Under the pieces are notes generated by a model. The model saw only the letters and a program-made list of their open reading frames with translations. It did no database searches and was not told the origin of the DNA. Shown here one piece after another: positions 11,101-23,318 of a DNA stretch of 64,000 nucleotides. The position numbers and the translations under genes are program-made. The stretch's first letter is position 1, and every line of letters begins with the position of its first letter. Source of the DNA: Hypoxylon rubiginosum (taxonomy: Eukaryota; Ascomycota; Sordariomycetes; Xylariales; Hypoxylaceae); contig CADCXA010000003.1 in the NCBI GenBank assembly GCA_902806565.1, positions 248,001 through 312,000 of the forward strand, written 5' to 3'.

Positions 11101-12491
11101 ATACCCATATGTAGGCAGCATGAAATATCGAGATCCTTGCGGAGCCTAGATAGTAGCATTGCAACGTTGGCTTGCTTCTCTAGGCGCAAGTTCCTGCCCG
11201 TCGCTACCATATCAGCGACATTACTGTATCACCTGCCTGTATCTGCCGGTAGCACAATCCGACAGGTTCCGGAAAAGTCGACTTCAAGTTTTCTCATCCC
11301 GTGTGAAAATTGTAGGGTAGGTTGGCAAGCAGATAAAATTATTCTTAATTTGAGTATTTCCCTTAGATGCTTTTTCTCAGATATAGCATCCAGTAATAGA
11401 TCGCATTTATATGAGAAGGAAGTTCGTATATATTGTCGGTGCTGGGTTACAAAAGTGAGCCTCTCCGGCGGGTTACGGACCCATCGTCTAGCGACGGGGA
11501 CTTGTTCGTATCCAAGATTTTTGAACTGCCAAAATAAGACTAACTTGGGTGTTCGTTCCCTGGACAAGCCCCTGGCAGCCCTGACGGACCTGGCAGATGG
11601 AACCGGCTTACGGTTTAGTTCATCCAATTTTAGTGAGCTCGGGGAGCTAAAAAGAATCCCACTAGTTTCATTGCCAGTGGGCAGCCAGTATTACATAGTA
11701 GCAACTACATAGTAACCCACTTATCAGCCGCGACGTCATCATCATTCGCCAATTCGTCAACCCATTTCAAAAACCCCCCCGTTCTTCAAGAAAAACGTCC
11801 CGCCCAACACACATGCAGATGTCAATCCGCATTCTAACACAGTCCGTCCCGATACTAGCTGACTTTCTTGTACAACAGCCCGCGTGTACTTTATGATACG
11901 GTTGACCAACATTCGGCCCTTCATTAGAACAATATTTCTGCGGCTGCCATTCTGTCATTCTGTCATCAAGAAGTTGGCAGAGGGCACTCCTACATCTCGT
12001 CACTTTTTAATACGCAACGCAACGTTGGAGTATCCTGATAGGTGGACAGGTACCGGACAACCAACTAAACTCTAGGTCACCAAGCTGCTGCATGCAGTAC
12101 CTTCTTTTGCTGGTCTATCGTTGATCGTCTATCTACAACTCCAACCATCGTTCTATCTCTCCCAACCCCCAACCACACAACGTCTCTCGCTTTTGCAACC
12201 TACCAATTTACTGGGCGAATCCTCCTGCGTCCTCTCTTTTCCATCTCCTTTAACCCACTTGATTGATTCGTTCGTTATAGGGAAGCTCACCAGCCCAACG
12301 TTAGTCAGATCGACCGTGGCTATTTGCTTCCTTTTCCTAAAATAGTCCCGAGCCTACATACTACCTAAGCCAGGTCGCTCGACACGAAGAAGAAAACACG
12401 TCTCGATCGCTCAAGTTAAACATACGCCCAATTGGCTTCCTTTCAACCATATTCCACACGAGTAGCCAGCTTCTACAGAGGTTGAGCTACC
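8122..12491. other. 4.4-kb intergenic region between divergent genes
   Basis: No intact gene is recognised. The region is AT-richer than flanking genes. It contains a possible Tc1/mariner-like fragment (9461-9620), a T-rich tract near 9995-10020, and two related 16-nt words at about 8655-8670 and 8833-8848 that differ only by C/T and G/A transitions. Open frames at 9859-10139, 10320-10732 and 11053-11712 lack recognisable domains. The final 350 bp before 12492 are pyrimidine-rich, typical of a fungal promoter and 5' leader. Confidence 0.55.
9461..9620 (-). mobile_element. Possible Tc1/mariner-type transposase fragment
   Basis: The minus strand reads RTQELRSQLLEENVAVAVC followed by RDTIRRSRR, with stops soon after. 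The pattern 'LRxLLEEN...VSRxTIRR' resembles the second helix-turn-helix of Tc1-like transposases. Only about 50 residues are legible, and neither terminal inverted repeats nor a catalytic DDE/D region is visible. If real, it is a short degenerate remnant; chance resemblance is possible. Confidence 0.22.
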
Positions 12492-15042
12492 ATGGCGCCT
12501 TCGTTTCTAAACTTCAAAGAACTTCGTAGACGGTCACGAGCTAGCTTTCGCACCGAACGATCTACTGATACCTCGAGTAATGATGACCATCATAGCCAGA
12601 ACACAACGCCTACTAACGGCTCGATTACGCCTCCCTCTCTCACAGCCCATTCTGATCCAGCGCTTAACTCCCAGTTGAAAGACCAGGCGCAAGCTCCTCC
12701 CGTTCCCGGGAATAGGCCACCACCTCAGCCCAACTCGTACCGATATAGTGTATCAGGTATGACCGGGTTAGGATCTCCTGTTCTCAACGGAAAATCCTCG
12801 TTGCCTGTATCGCAATATGCTCCTCGAATTACCAATGTCGCGGAAAATACTTGGGTATGGTGAAACTTTTCTTCATACATGATACAGATCCCGAGCTTGT
12901 AAATGGCAACAGCTTTTTGTTACTACACGAGTCCACACATGTGGACATACTTATGCTTACATGTTATCATAAATGGATACTAATCGCTTGATAGGTATCG
13001 CAAAAGATCCTCCTTGTCAACGGGACGATCGGGGAAGCAGAACTGCGACCGTTAGACGGAAACGTTACGGTTTGTAGACTAGACGATGGATTTCCACCTA
13101 CGCACTGGCCGGTATGCGAGTCACAGTTTAAAGCTATAGTTTACCTCACGCCTGGCGCAAACAGGTTGCGCTTCGACTTTTCGAGCCCGAAGCTCGCCAA
13201 CAGCGGCTCTTCGAACCCGATGCATTCGACATACATAACGGTACATATGGTGCCACCTATGAATTCCCCACCGCTGCAACTCGCCATCGTGGTCGCCAAG
13301 GACTCGCCTTGCACTTTCGATGCGGTTCCCGCTCGAGTAGAGAGAGAAGGAAATGGGCTAGAAACTGCCATTTGCAAGTTCCGAATGGCTGCTTATCTGT
13401 GGCAAGCATTTACTGCAGAACAGATGTGGAGGAACAAGTTCGGGCGACGAGTCTTCAGATACGAGGAAGAATGGACTACCGGTACCTGCAACTACCGAGA
13501 CAGAGAGATGGGGACGATGCGATCGGAAGCGCGAATTCACGTCATTCGGTCCGACAAGACGTTAGCCGAGATTAGAGACCTTGAAGTAGCTCAGCAAAAT
13601 TCCAAGGCGACAAAGAAGGGTGATCTATATGGCATTGCTGCCGATGCGGTCAAAAACTACTTCAAGCCACTTCCCGGACAGACGCAATACGTATCGGTCC
13701 TGCTACTAGACGCGCACTGGGATACAGCTGCGAAAACGATCACCGGACACGCAGCCCTCGGGGGCAATGCCGGTGATCTGCATTTGGCGATCTTTGGTTC
13801 CCACTGTCTGCAGAGCTACCCTACGAGCTTCGAAGAGGTTGTGCCAGCATTCAGCGACTGCACTCCTACCGATACCAATTTTGTGGCCAATGATTGCAAC
13901 GATTCTGGAAGTTCATGGGAAGCAGCCAACATTGGAATTGGCGCCCATCTCCATGAAACTGGGCATCTTTTGGGATGTCCGCATCAGGAAAGCGGTGTTA
14001 TGCTAAGAGACTATGTTAGGTTGAATCGTTCATTTATGGCCCGGGAGGCCTACTCCACACGAACCAAATCGAAGGGAGGACCCGTCTCCCAAGCCGACGA
14101 ATGCACTTGGCATCGATTGGATTGCTTGCGATTCCGCAGTCATCCCTGCTTTAGGCTGCCTAACGATCCGATCCTGAACTCCGACGGGAGCGTTCACGCC
14201 TGGCCAGTTGAGAGCGGGCAAGTCCAGATAACGGCAGCGACGGGCGTTTCGTTCGTGGAAATATATGCGGAGGGTGATGATGTCTGCCACACGTGGATCG
14301 AGTACCCGTTAGAGAACGGCAGCATACAGCGGAACCTAGGCCTTACGGAACAAGAGCTGCGGGATAGACTACCGGAGAATAAGCGGCGATCGAAGATGAG
14401 GGTTTGCGTCAAATCGCACGGCGGCGGAAATCTCGATATTGATGACTTCCACAGCCTATGCTCGAAAGCTTCGTTGAAGTTATCCTTTGGCAAGTCAGCC
14501 TATCGGAGTGAAAAACTCGGGTTTTCGCAGATGGAAGGCAGCGAACCCCAGGAGTTCATCTTCACGAGCACTAAGGAGAAGACCCGGGTGCTGTCCCGCG
14601 TTGTATTCTATCATGGTTTTGCGTTCGACGGGATGGAGTTCTTCTACGACGACAGATCGAGCCAGTTGTTTGGAAAGCGCGGCGGCAAGCCTGGCGGCGA
14701 CACGTTCGAGATGGGTGAGTACTTGATAATATGCTATTAGTGATATTGGTCTAACATCTTTAGATATTCGCCGTGGCGAGTATATCACAGGATTTTTTGT
14801 ACGATCAGGGCAATGGGTAGATGCCATTCAGGTCCTAACGAGCATGGGGAGGAAATCCCCTATGTACGGAAATGTACATGGCGGTTCTCCGTACGTGCCG
14901 AATGTACCCCTTTTCTGATAGGCGACCACTAACAAAGTTGCTTAGTCATACTCTCCTTCCACCACGCGGGTATACGGTGTGCGGCGTGTCCGGTTCATGC
15001 GCAGGCTGGGTCGATGGCTTTTCCGTCATCATCGCTCGGTAA
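12492..15042 (+). CDS. Zinc metalloprotease (YIL108W-like) with jacalin-like lectin C-terminus
   Basis: Four exons, 12492-12854, 12995-14714, 14764-14890 and 14946-15042, give 768 aa. Introns have gtatgg/tag, gtgagt/tag and gtacgt/tag ends; the first has a TACTAAT-type branch site. The N-terminal 120 residues are disordered and Pro/Ser-rich. The catalytic core carries HETGHLLGCPH (about residues 441-451), an exact HExxHxxGxxH zinc motif, as in the putative metallopeptidase family of yeast YIL108W. The segment after about residue 620, completed by exons 3-4 and ending GWVDGFSVIIAR, resembles a jacalin-type beta-prism lectin repeat. There is no signal peptide, so it probably acts in the cytosol or nucleus. 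Its substrate is unknown in any fungus I can name. Confidence 0.88.
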
Positions 15043-16326
15043 GCACGGAAGTGAGAGAAAATCATCACGAATAGAAGGTAGTTCATTGGGCTGTATTCGA
15101 TCTGTTGGTGGTGCATCAACGGCATTCTCAGGAGGTTGGAAGGATTCTTGCATCTGCATTCTCTTTTTTGTCATGGCATCATATCCCCGAGCATACATCG
15201 GATCCGCAACTTCGACACCGTTTCGTTTTCTTCACTTCGCATCTAGCATACAATAATTGCCGCATCACATGCGCGTTGGTCCATAGGAACTTGAGGGGGG
15301 AAGGAAATAGGTCTGATTTGGTGAGCTCTACATAACAAGATGGATGGGTAGTCCGCTGTTATGCTCATACATGGTACACGGTCGACTGTAGGGAAACACG
15401 GGCGGCGCGGGTTGTCAACTTGGACAACATACAGACAAGAACATGGAGAAAGAAAGAGAGGAAGAGAGAGAGACACGAGAGACGTCTCAAAAAGTAATAA
15501 TCATTTGTTGTGCCGACTGTCGGATACGTCGAGCTCTAGCCAAGGAGATAGATAGTTGTAGGTGGAAGTGAAAAGGCGATGTTGCTGCCCAAAATCAAAT
15601 GTACATAGGTAGTCAGCATCGAGGAACTAATAATCTCTGATTCGAGAGAAAGAAAGAAACTCGCTGTTTGAAATGTATTCGTCGTGTTGTTCTGTGAATG
15701 GTTTAATGTTGACAAGTAAATATTATATTATAATTGCATATACATATGTATAAGATAGATTAAAGATAGATTAAAGAGTCTAGACCCAATAGAACAAGAG
15801 CCGGTCCGCCGTTGCTTTCTTGTTCTATCCCCCCGCGGTATCCCGCTTATCCTAAGGCGGCCTAGCGGACCCTAGGACGTGTCCAAATGACGGCATCAAT
15901 GATGCTTGTGCCTACTAAGGCCAAAAAAAAAGGATTCAAAATTGCCTTGCCCGTGCCAAGGTCGACGACTTTCCGTGGTTTGCTAACAAAGTATTTAAGC
16001 TTCTTTTCAACAAGTCACTTTACCGCCGCCGTCTAGCACATCAATCCATATCTGACTTGCGAGAACGTAAACCTTCTTGCCTAAATATCCGAATTTTCCC
16101 TTTTCCTCGCCCCGACGATCGTGGACGAGAAAGCTTCGGTGAAGGGAAAGAAAAAATCCGGTATCGGTGAAGAGAAGCGAAAGTTAAACTTTGCCGGCAA
16201 GCAAGTAAAAAAAGCTGCTTACTGCTATTCTACTCGGCTTCCTACGAGACGAAACAACAGAAGAGAAGAACGGACCGTGTTTACTCGATCGACCGAACTG
16301 CGCTATATCGCCCAACAGACGGGATC
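15043..16326. other. Intergenic: terminator of the metalloprotease and promoter of PS synthase
   Basis: No gene is seen over about 1.3 kb. The first part is the 3' flank of the metalloprotease gene. 15700-15780 is AT-rich with TATATTATA-like words. 15980-16326, with pyrimidine and purine tracts, is the likely promoter and leader of the PS synthase gene. Short frames here show no homology signal. Confidence 0.55.
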
Positions 16327-17529
16327 ATGTCGAAACGAACGGGCAGCGCGGGTAACGGCGCCACGCCCAAGACGGCCGTCGTCGCGCAAGAATCTTCTTG
16401 TACGTGTGGTGGTGCCCCAACCAGCTTCCAGCTTCCAGTTTCTCCGGCCCGAGATAGAATGATATTTGGGCCGGCGAGCTTGAAATGGGAGAGGGGGAGG
16501 AAAATGGTTTAAAGAACAAAAAATAAGAGTGCTAACGGTTGTCGTCGTGTGTTTAGCGTACAACAAGCAGAAGGACCTCCTCTCCTCGACCAAGGGTCAC
16601 TTTTCCCTCCTGAGAGTTCTGCACATGGCGGATTATATTACGGAGCTAAACGGTACTGTCTACTTGTCTTCCTACCTTCCTACCTACCTATCTTCTCCCA
16701 AAGATGATTGTGTATACACCTTTACGTTAGGGAACCTGATCACGGCTAACGAGTTTTCCATCCTCGCGATAAACAGGCTTCTGCGGCATCATGTCCATCT
16801 TCTCCTCGCTGCGCTACTGCCTCGGCGACCCGGCCGAGAAGACCAACCTCTACCTCGCCCTCGCGTTCCTGCCGTTCGGCCTGTTCTTCGACTTCATGGA
16901 CGGGAGGGTCGCGCGCTGGCGCAAGAAGAGCAGCATGATGGGGCAGGAGTTGGATTCGTTGGCTGATTTGGTAAATTGTCCCTCGCCCGCCTGCCCCTTT
17001 TCCTTTTATCTCTCTCTTTTGCCTCACCCCGGCCACCCTAATTCCCCTCGCCTTTTGCTATTATTCCTCCTCTCAATTTCTTCTCTACAGAAGGGAAGCG
17101 ACGGCAAGAGTAAAATCGGTCAGCTAGCTAACCTAGAAACCAAAAAACAAACAGATCTCCTTCGGCCTGGCCCCCGCGTGCGTGGCCTTCAGCCTCGGGA
17201 TGCGGACGGCGGCGGACCACGTGCTGCTGGCCGCCTTCGTGCTGTGCGGGCTCACGCGGCTGGCGCGCTTCAACGTGACGGCGGCGAGCGGCGACATCCC
17301 CAAGGACGCCTCGGGCAAGGCCAGCTACTTCGAGGGCACCCCCATCCCCACCACCCTCGGCCTCGACGCCCTCATGGCCTACTGGGTCTCCCAGGGCTGG
17401 GTCCTCGACCAGGTGCCTTTGGGGGTCTGGTTCCAGGGGACTGCTCTGGAAGTGCATCCTGTTGTTGCGCTGTTTGTGGTTCATGGGTGCTTGATGTGCA
17501 GCAAGACGCTGCATGTGCCGAAGCCTTAG
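16327..17529 (+). CDS. CHO1: CDP-diacylglycerol--serine O-phosphatidyltransferase (phosphatidylserine synthase)
   Basis: Four exons, 16327-16399, 16557-16652, 16777-16970 and 17155-17529, encode 245 aa. Donors are gtacgt, gtactg and gtaaat; acceptors are tag, cag and cag. The CDP-alcohol phosphatidyltransferase signature DGxxAR(x)8Gx3Dx3D is complete at residues 98-120 (DGRVAR...G...D...D) and is split by intron 3 just after the last Asp and Leu. Several hydrophobic membrane segments follow. The enzyme makes phosphatidylserine from CDP-diacylglycerol and L-serine in the endoplasmic reticulum, feeding phosphatidylethanolamine and phosphatidylcholine synthesis. It is a little shorter than yeast Cho1 (276 aa), mainly at the N-terminus. 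Exons 3-4 are markedly GC-richer than exons 1-2. Confidence 0.93.
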
Positions 17530-17668
17530 CAATGTTGCGTACTAACCACCGGCGGGGGGTTATGTGCGAATGGACGGGTGGTTGTTGTTGATGTTATTGC
17601 TCACCGCGACGAGGGTGGTTTAGATTGGCGGTTATTATCGTTATTATCGTTTTGTTCTTTTGGCCAAG

Positions 17669-17694
17669 TCCAGTCCAGTCCAGTCCAGTCCAGT
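17669..17694. repeat. CCAGT pentanucleotide microsatellite
   Basis: About five tandem CCAGT units are visible, located 140 bp downstream of the PS synthase stop codon. Confidence 0.9.
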
Positions 17695-18866
17695 TCTTAA
17701 TGTGGCTTTGCAATGAGTAGCCAGGGAGGGATTAAGAGAAGATACATATACCTTTACGTTTTATCTTGGGGCGAGACGGCAACAAGCAGGGCACGGCATA
17801 AGCAACGAGGAAGAGAGCAGAGGAGAAAACAATGTAACGGACGAAGAGAAAGATAAGATACACGGATGGGATGGATGGATGATGGTAGCATAGCATGCAC
17901 ATACGTAGACTGGATGGATGGATGGATGAATGAATACCGCAAAGCAATATGTGTTGGTTTTTTTCTAGACTATCTACCTACCTACAGAGTGCGTATACAT
18001 ATGGCTGCTTGTGCGTGACATGGGGGATATTTGTAGGTATGTATGAGGCTGTGGGATAAGGAGTACGGGTTGACGTGCGAGATGATGGACGAATGATGAT
18101 GAATTCGTAGTCAAACGGGAAGAGCTCTGCTACTGAACCAACCCTCTACAGCTGTTTAGTTGTGTTTTGCCCCTTGGCTTGTACTGAAGGTCGGTGGCGG
18201 TAAGTGAGGCGAGGTAGTGTAGACGTACGGAGTAGCTCAATACCTAGGTATATATACATGGCTCGTAGCTTTTATCATAGCTCCTAGGTGTTCGGGTATG
18301 GTGAATGTTTACGATACATTAGGTTAGGAGGTAGGTAGGTAGGTATCTATCGACAACGTCGTGTCGTCACGAAAGTCTTGTCGACTTATTCGTTTAGTAC
18401 CTACCTACATACCGGGTAGATGAAGAAGATTCATTCACAAGCTTTCTAACTTGCTACCTAACATGGAGAGGAGACATGTATGTATAAACTACCACTTAGT
18501 AAGTAAGTAGGTAAGCAAAGGCAGAGAGTATTTGCATGTATGCCTACCTCCATGTATATATATGTAGATGATCGCTTAAGCTTACTTTACCTACCTAACC
18601 CATCTATTTCGTGTTCTTCATCTCCAAGTCGAGACTTCATAGCACGAGCATCTTCATCGCTTACAAACTACTTCCTTATAAGGGGTTTGGTTGACAGCAG
18701 TAGCAGTAGTAATACTGATAATGATCATAAGAGTTTGTATATTTTATTCAGATCACAGACCGTAGGCTACTGCAACGCAGGATTCGGTATCGTCGTCAAC
18801 CAGCCTTGCTGCATGTTATATACAAGCGAGTCCAGTCCTCGTTTTCAAGCACCCACGGAACCGCAA

Positions 18867-18895
18867 TAGACAGACAGACAGACAGACAGACAGAC
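18867..18895. repeat. GACA tetranucleotide microsatellite
   Basis: About seven tandem GACA/AGAC units are visible. It sits about 130 bp past the 3' end of Utp22 on the convergent side. Confidence 0.92.
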
Positions 18896-19022
18896 GCGTC
18901 TATCTATCTATCCAACTCATCTACACTACGTACCCCCAACCCCAATTAGCAAACCCACACATACCCCCCTCCAAGCAGCTCTACGAAGCTCACGTAGCTC
19001 ACGTAGCAAGCCAACTACCTAC

Positions 19023-22000
19023 CTACCCATCCCTAACCTCAATCTTCTCAATAAGATCCCCCCCAACGCGCGCGATCTCGGCGAGCACGGCGACCTTATT
19101 CACCTCGTAGAGCTCTTCCTCTTCCTCGCCACCAGCACCGGTACCGGGGGACCGCATAAGCGAACACGGCGCACGCACAGAGAACGCCCGTCGGTGCAGC
19201 AGCGGGTTCCACAGCGCGCCGATTACCGCATCATCGGCGATGGCGGCGGCGGATGCAGATCCGCCGTGGAAGAACAGCAGCGGGCCCGCGTACGCGGCCT
19301 GGAGACGGCGGAGCAGCGTCCGGACCGGCGGTTCCGCGAGCGGTAGGGCCTCCTTGCCGGTAGCGGCCGTAGTTGTATGATCTTCCAAGTTCTTGAACCG
19401 AGAACGTCTGGCGCCGCCGCCGTCGTCGTCGTCGTCGTCGCGGGAGATGCTCTTAAGGACCTTGGGCGACAGGTGCAGCAGGACGTCGAAGTCGCGCAGC
19501 GCCGGCTGGAAGAGGCTGCGGACGTTGGCGTCGACGCCCTTGTCCCGGACGGCGCGGCACGCCGACCGCGCCAGGCTCGTCATGCGCGAGGCCACGACCC
19601 GGGACGGGCCGCGCTGCGTGTGCGCGACGCCTGTGACGTCGTGCGACGTCGCCACGAACAGCACCGTCCGGTTCATGTTGGGGTCGATCTTGCGCCACGC
19701 CTGCAGCCGGGTGCCGATCTCGAGCCGCTGCGAGGTCGAGAGGGAGTCCGACGAGTCGATGACGAAGGGCTCGTCGCGCCAGTCCCATCTAGATATCAAC
19801 AAGAGAGTTCTAAGGAACCCGGTAGTTGCGCTACAGGGAGTTTGCCATGGGTATGGCTTGAGGAACGCCTGTAGAACAAACAGTTCGATGAGCTCTTCGT
19901 TGAAATGGCATGATAGCTTATGGGAGTTGAACCAGTGCTTGGTGAGGCGTATGGATGCTGATAATGCAGGGAATCGCGTGCAAAACGTAGATACGGTTTG
20001 GTTGTGAAGAGGCAGGTTCGAATACATCCGTCTATACGAGGCGAGCAAGTCGGCAGACTCGGTACGAATATGGCGTTCGACCGTCTGGTCCTTCGTTTGC
20101 CTCTCGAGAAGGGACTCTTCGAGGTCGCTGTGTACGCGAAGCCTGAAAGAAGCACCATTCTCGTAGACGACATCCAAGAATGCCAAGTTTTCGTCATCAC
20201 GAGTCGCGCTCTCTAGTCCAAGATGCGATTTGATTTCTTCCTCCTTAGCTTCCTCTAACGAACTGCCGATTTTGAGTAAGAAGGCAATCTTAGCTCTCTG
20301 GATGGCGGCTAGATTTTCGGGCCACTTGCCCGAGACCTCGAAAGAGATCACGACTTCCATGGGTTGGAGGAGAGGTTTTCTGAAGTTGAATTCTGGTATG
20401 CGTAAAGACGCGCGCCGCAGATCCGGGCCGATGGGAGCTATTTGCTTCACATGTAGGGGTAGGTCTTCGAGGTTACGGATATCTCGCTCGAAAATCTCGA
20501 ACGCTTGTCTAGCTGTATCGAAGGCCATCTTGTCGGACGGCGCGAGCGGCAGGATCTTTGAAATTTCTCGCCCGTGGAACTCGAGGTCGGCATCGCTTAC
20601 ATGAAGTCGTAGTTTAAGGATATATCGTATGATAGCTTCGCATATGCCCGGAAAGCCTAGATAAGAGTACTCCGTCCAGTCGAGACTCTCGACGATGTTT
20701 CCGTCGGGGAATTGCCACAGGTCTGCTTTTTCGCCCCAGAAATCGCGGAATTTAGCCGCTTCTTTCTTCTCTTCGTAGGGAGGCCCATGATCACGACCTT
20801 GCGACGCTTTCAAGGGATCTATTATAATTCCAACAAGAAGGCTATTTCTCTTTTCCTTTGAAGATGCTGCTGAAATCGGCCACGCTGTTGTCTCTGGCAC
20901 TTGTATGTGGACCAGCTGCGCTCGCTCACCAAGCGCCCTTTTTAACGTGCTATATAGCTTAGCGCTAAAGTCCCAAGCGAACCCCCTACGATCAGCCACC
21001 TCGAACCCTTCTTTGGAAGTAGGGAGGTTGACATTTAGCAACAAGTCGAATACCTGTAAAGGCTGATCGGCTCTGATGATAAATAGGTGCTCGAATTGGT
21101 CGAGCGGGCCGTTATTTATTGCCGAAAGCGACCACTTGGCCTGCTCAGTCAACATTGCGATAGACCAAGGAGTCATTTCGTAGAGAACGTTTATTCCGCG
21201 AGCAGTATCGTATAAAATTGGCATGCTCTGACGAAGAGTGTCCAAGTTTGGAGAGTCACTGCCGATGATGGATGGTTTCTTCGGCAAGTTTGCTGAGACA
21301 ATGTATTGTAGAGTTGCCTTGAATAGCTGGGTGCTATGCAACGAAGATGAAAGTACCGCGTCTCCTTTCCGGCCGCCGCCCTGTAAGAGAAGTGCCATCA
21401 GAACAGCCCACTCGAAATGACCGAAGCCGCCACCATGGATGCTGCCGCTGAATCCTCGTTGCTGTAGCCATATACGGCCTAGAACACACGCATCTCGAAA
21501 AGCAGCGCAGGAGTTGGCAGTTTTGTAGAGGAGTCGTAGGTAGGACGAAAACTGACCCTCGGCTTTTAGGGTTGTGTTGTAGAAAGGCGTCGGTGCTTTC
21601 GCGTCTTCGGTTTCTTCAGATTTGCCCTGCCGAATAGCGTTGCTAACTGCTGTGAGTTTTGTCGTCGGGAAATAACCTTCTGGGGCGCATGGGATTATAC
21701 GGATCGAAGGAGATGGATTTTGACGGGAACCGGCATTCGAATCGCCCTTCTTGTTGGAACTATCTTTTGATCGAGCAACGAGTATCGGCAGCAGCATGTT
21801 TCCATGTAAATGATCGAAAGTAAAGTCCATAGTAGTACCCATCGATTTGCGAAGTTGGGCGGTGATGTATGCCAAGTAGTAGGCCCTTTTGTAGAAGTAT
21901 CTCATATTCAAGTAGTCTTTCTCCTGAAAGATAGACTCGGGCATGACGACAATCATGTCGACGGCCAAGTCTGGTTGAGATTTGACATTGGTCTGCAAGA

Positions 22001-22439
22001 CCCAGCTTCCTACAACGTTGATCTGAGCCGGCTTTGCGAAGGATAGCTTGTAGGGGGAGTCTCTTGCTGGCTTCGGATTGGGATAAGGTATGGTGATCCG
22101 GTTTGCCTTTTCGAATTTGGCCGACACATCGTTAATCTATAGAGACACATTAGGTACCAGTAAAATACAGCCAGGGGCTCTCAACATAGGGGTGATGGAT
22201 AGACTTACAGGAACAGGTTCATGTGGTTCCAAAGCTTCTATTATATCCTTCAACTGCCGCAGGCTGTCTTCGACGCTGCTGGAAGACTTGCTATAGTCTA
22301 GTTTCACCTCCTTTAATAGTTCCTCTGTTTCTAAGACGAAAGCGCTTGCGCCAGAGGCGCCCATCGAAAGGGTGGAACTGGAAGCTTCATAGCCATTTGC
22401 ATGGTCTAACTTCCGTCGTTTCGCTGTGTTTGATTCCAT
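19023..22439 (-). CDS. UTP22: U3 small nucleolar RNA-associated protein Utp22 (Nrap/NOL6 family)
   Basis: Two exons, 22439-22209 and 22136-19023, flank an intron with a consensus gtaagt donor and tag acceptor, giving 1114 aa. This is close to human NOL6 (1146) and yeast Utp22 (1237). The N-terminus has a basic nuclear signal (AKRRKLDH). The body reads as successive Nrap domains: a nucleotidyltransferase-like block after the conserved INVVGSW segment, then PAP/OAS1-like modules, including RGINVLYEMTPWS and the C-terminal DWRDEPFVID block. Utp22 is part of the UTP-C subcomplex with Rrp7 in the 90S pre-ribosome, needed for 18S rRNA maturation in the nucleolus. The terminal ~770 bp (19023-19790) are extremely GC-rich compared with the rest. 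A poly-Asp run (about residues 980-986) sits in a disordered insertion there. Confidence 0.92.
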
Positions 22440-23318
22440 GATGTCTGCTAACGGTCGAAAGACGACAATGTAAATTGTATTAGTTGTTGAGGCCAAGTCC
22501 TGCAGCTCCTGAACTAAATTGGAATTTTATAGAAAGCCAATCCGATAACTTGAATTCAAACTTGGACCCTTCAAAAAAATTCCCAGGAGTTTAGGTATCG
22601 ATAAGAGACAATGCTGTGGCTTAAAGTTGCGTGGCTAGTGAGCTGAATCAACAAGCCAATCATATCCCATTGTAACAATGCCCCTCATTTTAGTGGCAAG
22701 CTAGAGCTGTCCTCTGATCTGTTTACCTAAGCTCTTAATAAGTGCCGCTACTTTCCGAGCAGAAAGTAAACACTACGGCAGTTCCCCAGGCATTGCCTAC
22801 TCTGATAAATCGATATAGTCAGGTACAAGAATACGCCTCCTTTTCCCCAATACCTACATGTAGGTATATCGTTGCATTTGCGGGCTTTTGAACTGCCGCT
22901 CTTTGGGTAGAATCGTAGCCGCTAATGTGTCGAACTATGCCTCTTATTCCCTCTTTTTCTCTAAAGCCACCTGTAATTACATGCGAAGATAGCCTAGCCC
23001 GTCCATTCAATCGGGGAAACAGGGGTATATCTCTCCCTTAGCAAGACATTGCTGAGCCCATCCATAGCCGAACAAAGCATCCGTGCCGAGCGCGGAGATG
23101 CTTTACTACCTACCTCATAGGCCATGTGGTTTTCTAAAATAGTTAGGGGTCGTTTCGATTGTTCCTTTACAATATTATGTTTATAATAGCTCGTGGTATA
23201 TATCTCCTTTTTATGTAACGACATAGCTGCATCATTGTCGTATTTGGTACGAAACATACCCGAGGTTGAAGATTTGATCATCTGTACCGCATAGAACGCC
23301 GAATTAAGTCCCATCGCA
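22440..23318. other. Divergent promoter region between Utp22 and SCOT
   Basis: About 880 bp hold the promoters of the two divergently transcribed genes. A perfect palindrome, ACCTACATGTAGGT, lies at 22852-22865 and recurs near 38880 and 48927. No additional gene is supported; minus-strand frames at 22819-23350 look non-coding. Confidence 0.6.

Larger units (their letters stand above)
17530..19022. other. Convergent intergenic region rich in simple repeats
   Basis: This lies between the 3' ends of the PS synthase gene (+) and Utp22 (-), so it holds two transcription terminators. It contains CCAGT, GGAT and GACA microsatellites and many TAGGTAGG/CTACCTAC words. A 109-codon frame at 18540-18869 has no recognisable features and is not called. 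Confidence 0.6.

Noticed and set aside
11053..11712. 219-codon plus-strand frame and overlapping 132-codon minus-strand frame
   Set aside because: Both strands are open over the same interval, composition is unremarkable, no domain or splice partner exists, and neither resembles a known protein.
22137..22496. Separate small gene upstream of Utp22
   Set aside because: It is exon 1 of Utp22: the gtaagt/tag intron 22208-22137 joins it in phase to the main exon.
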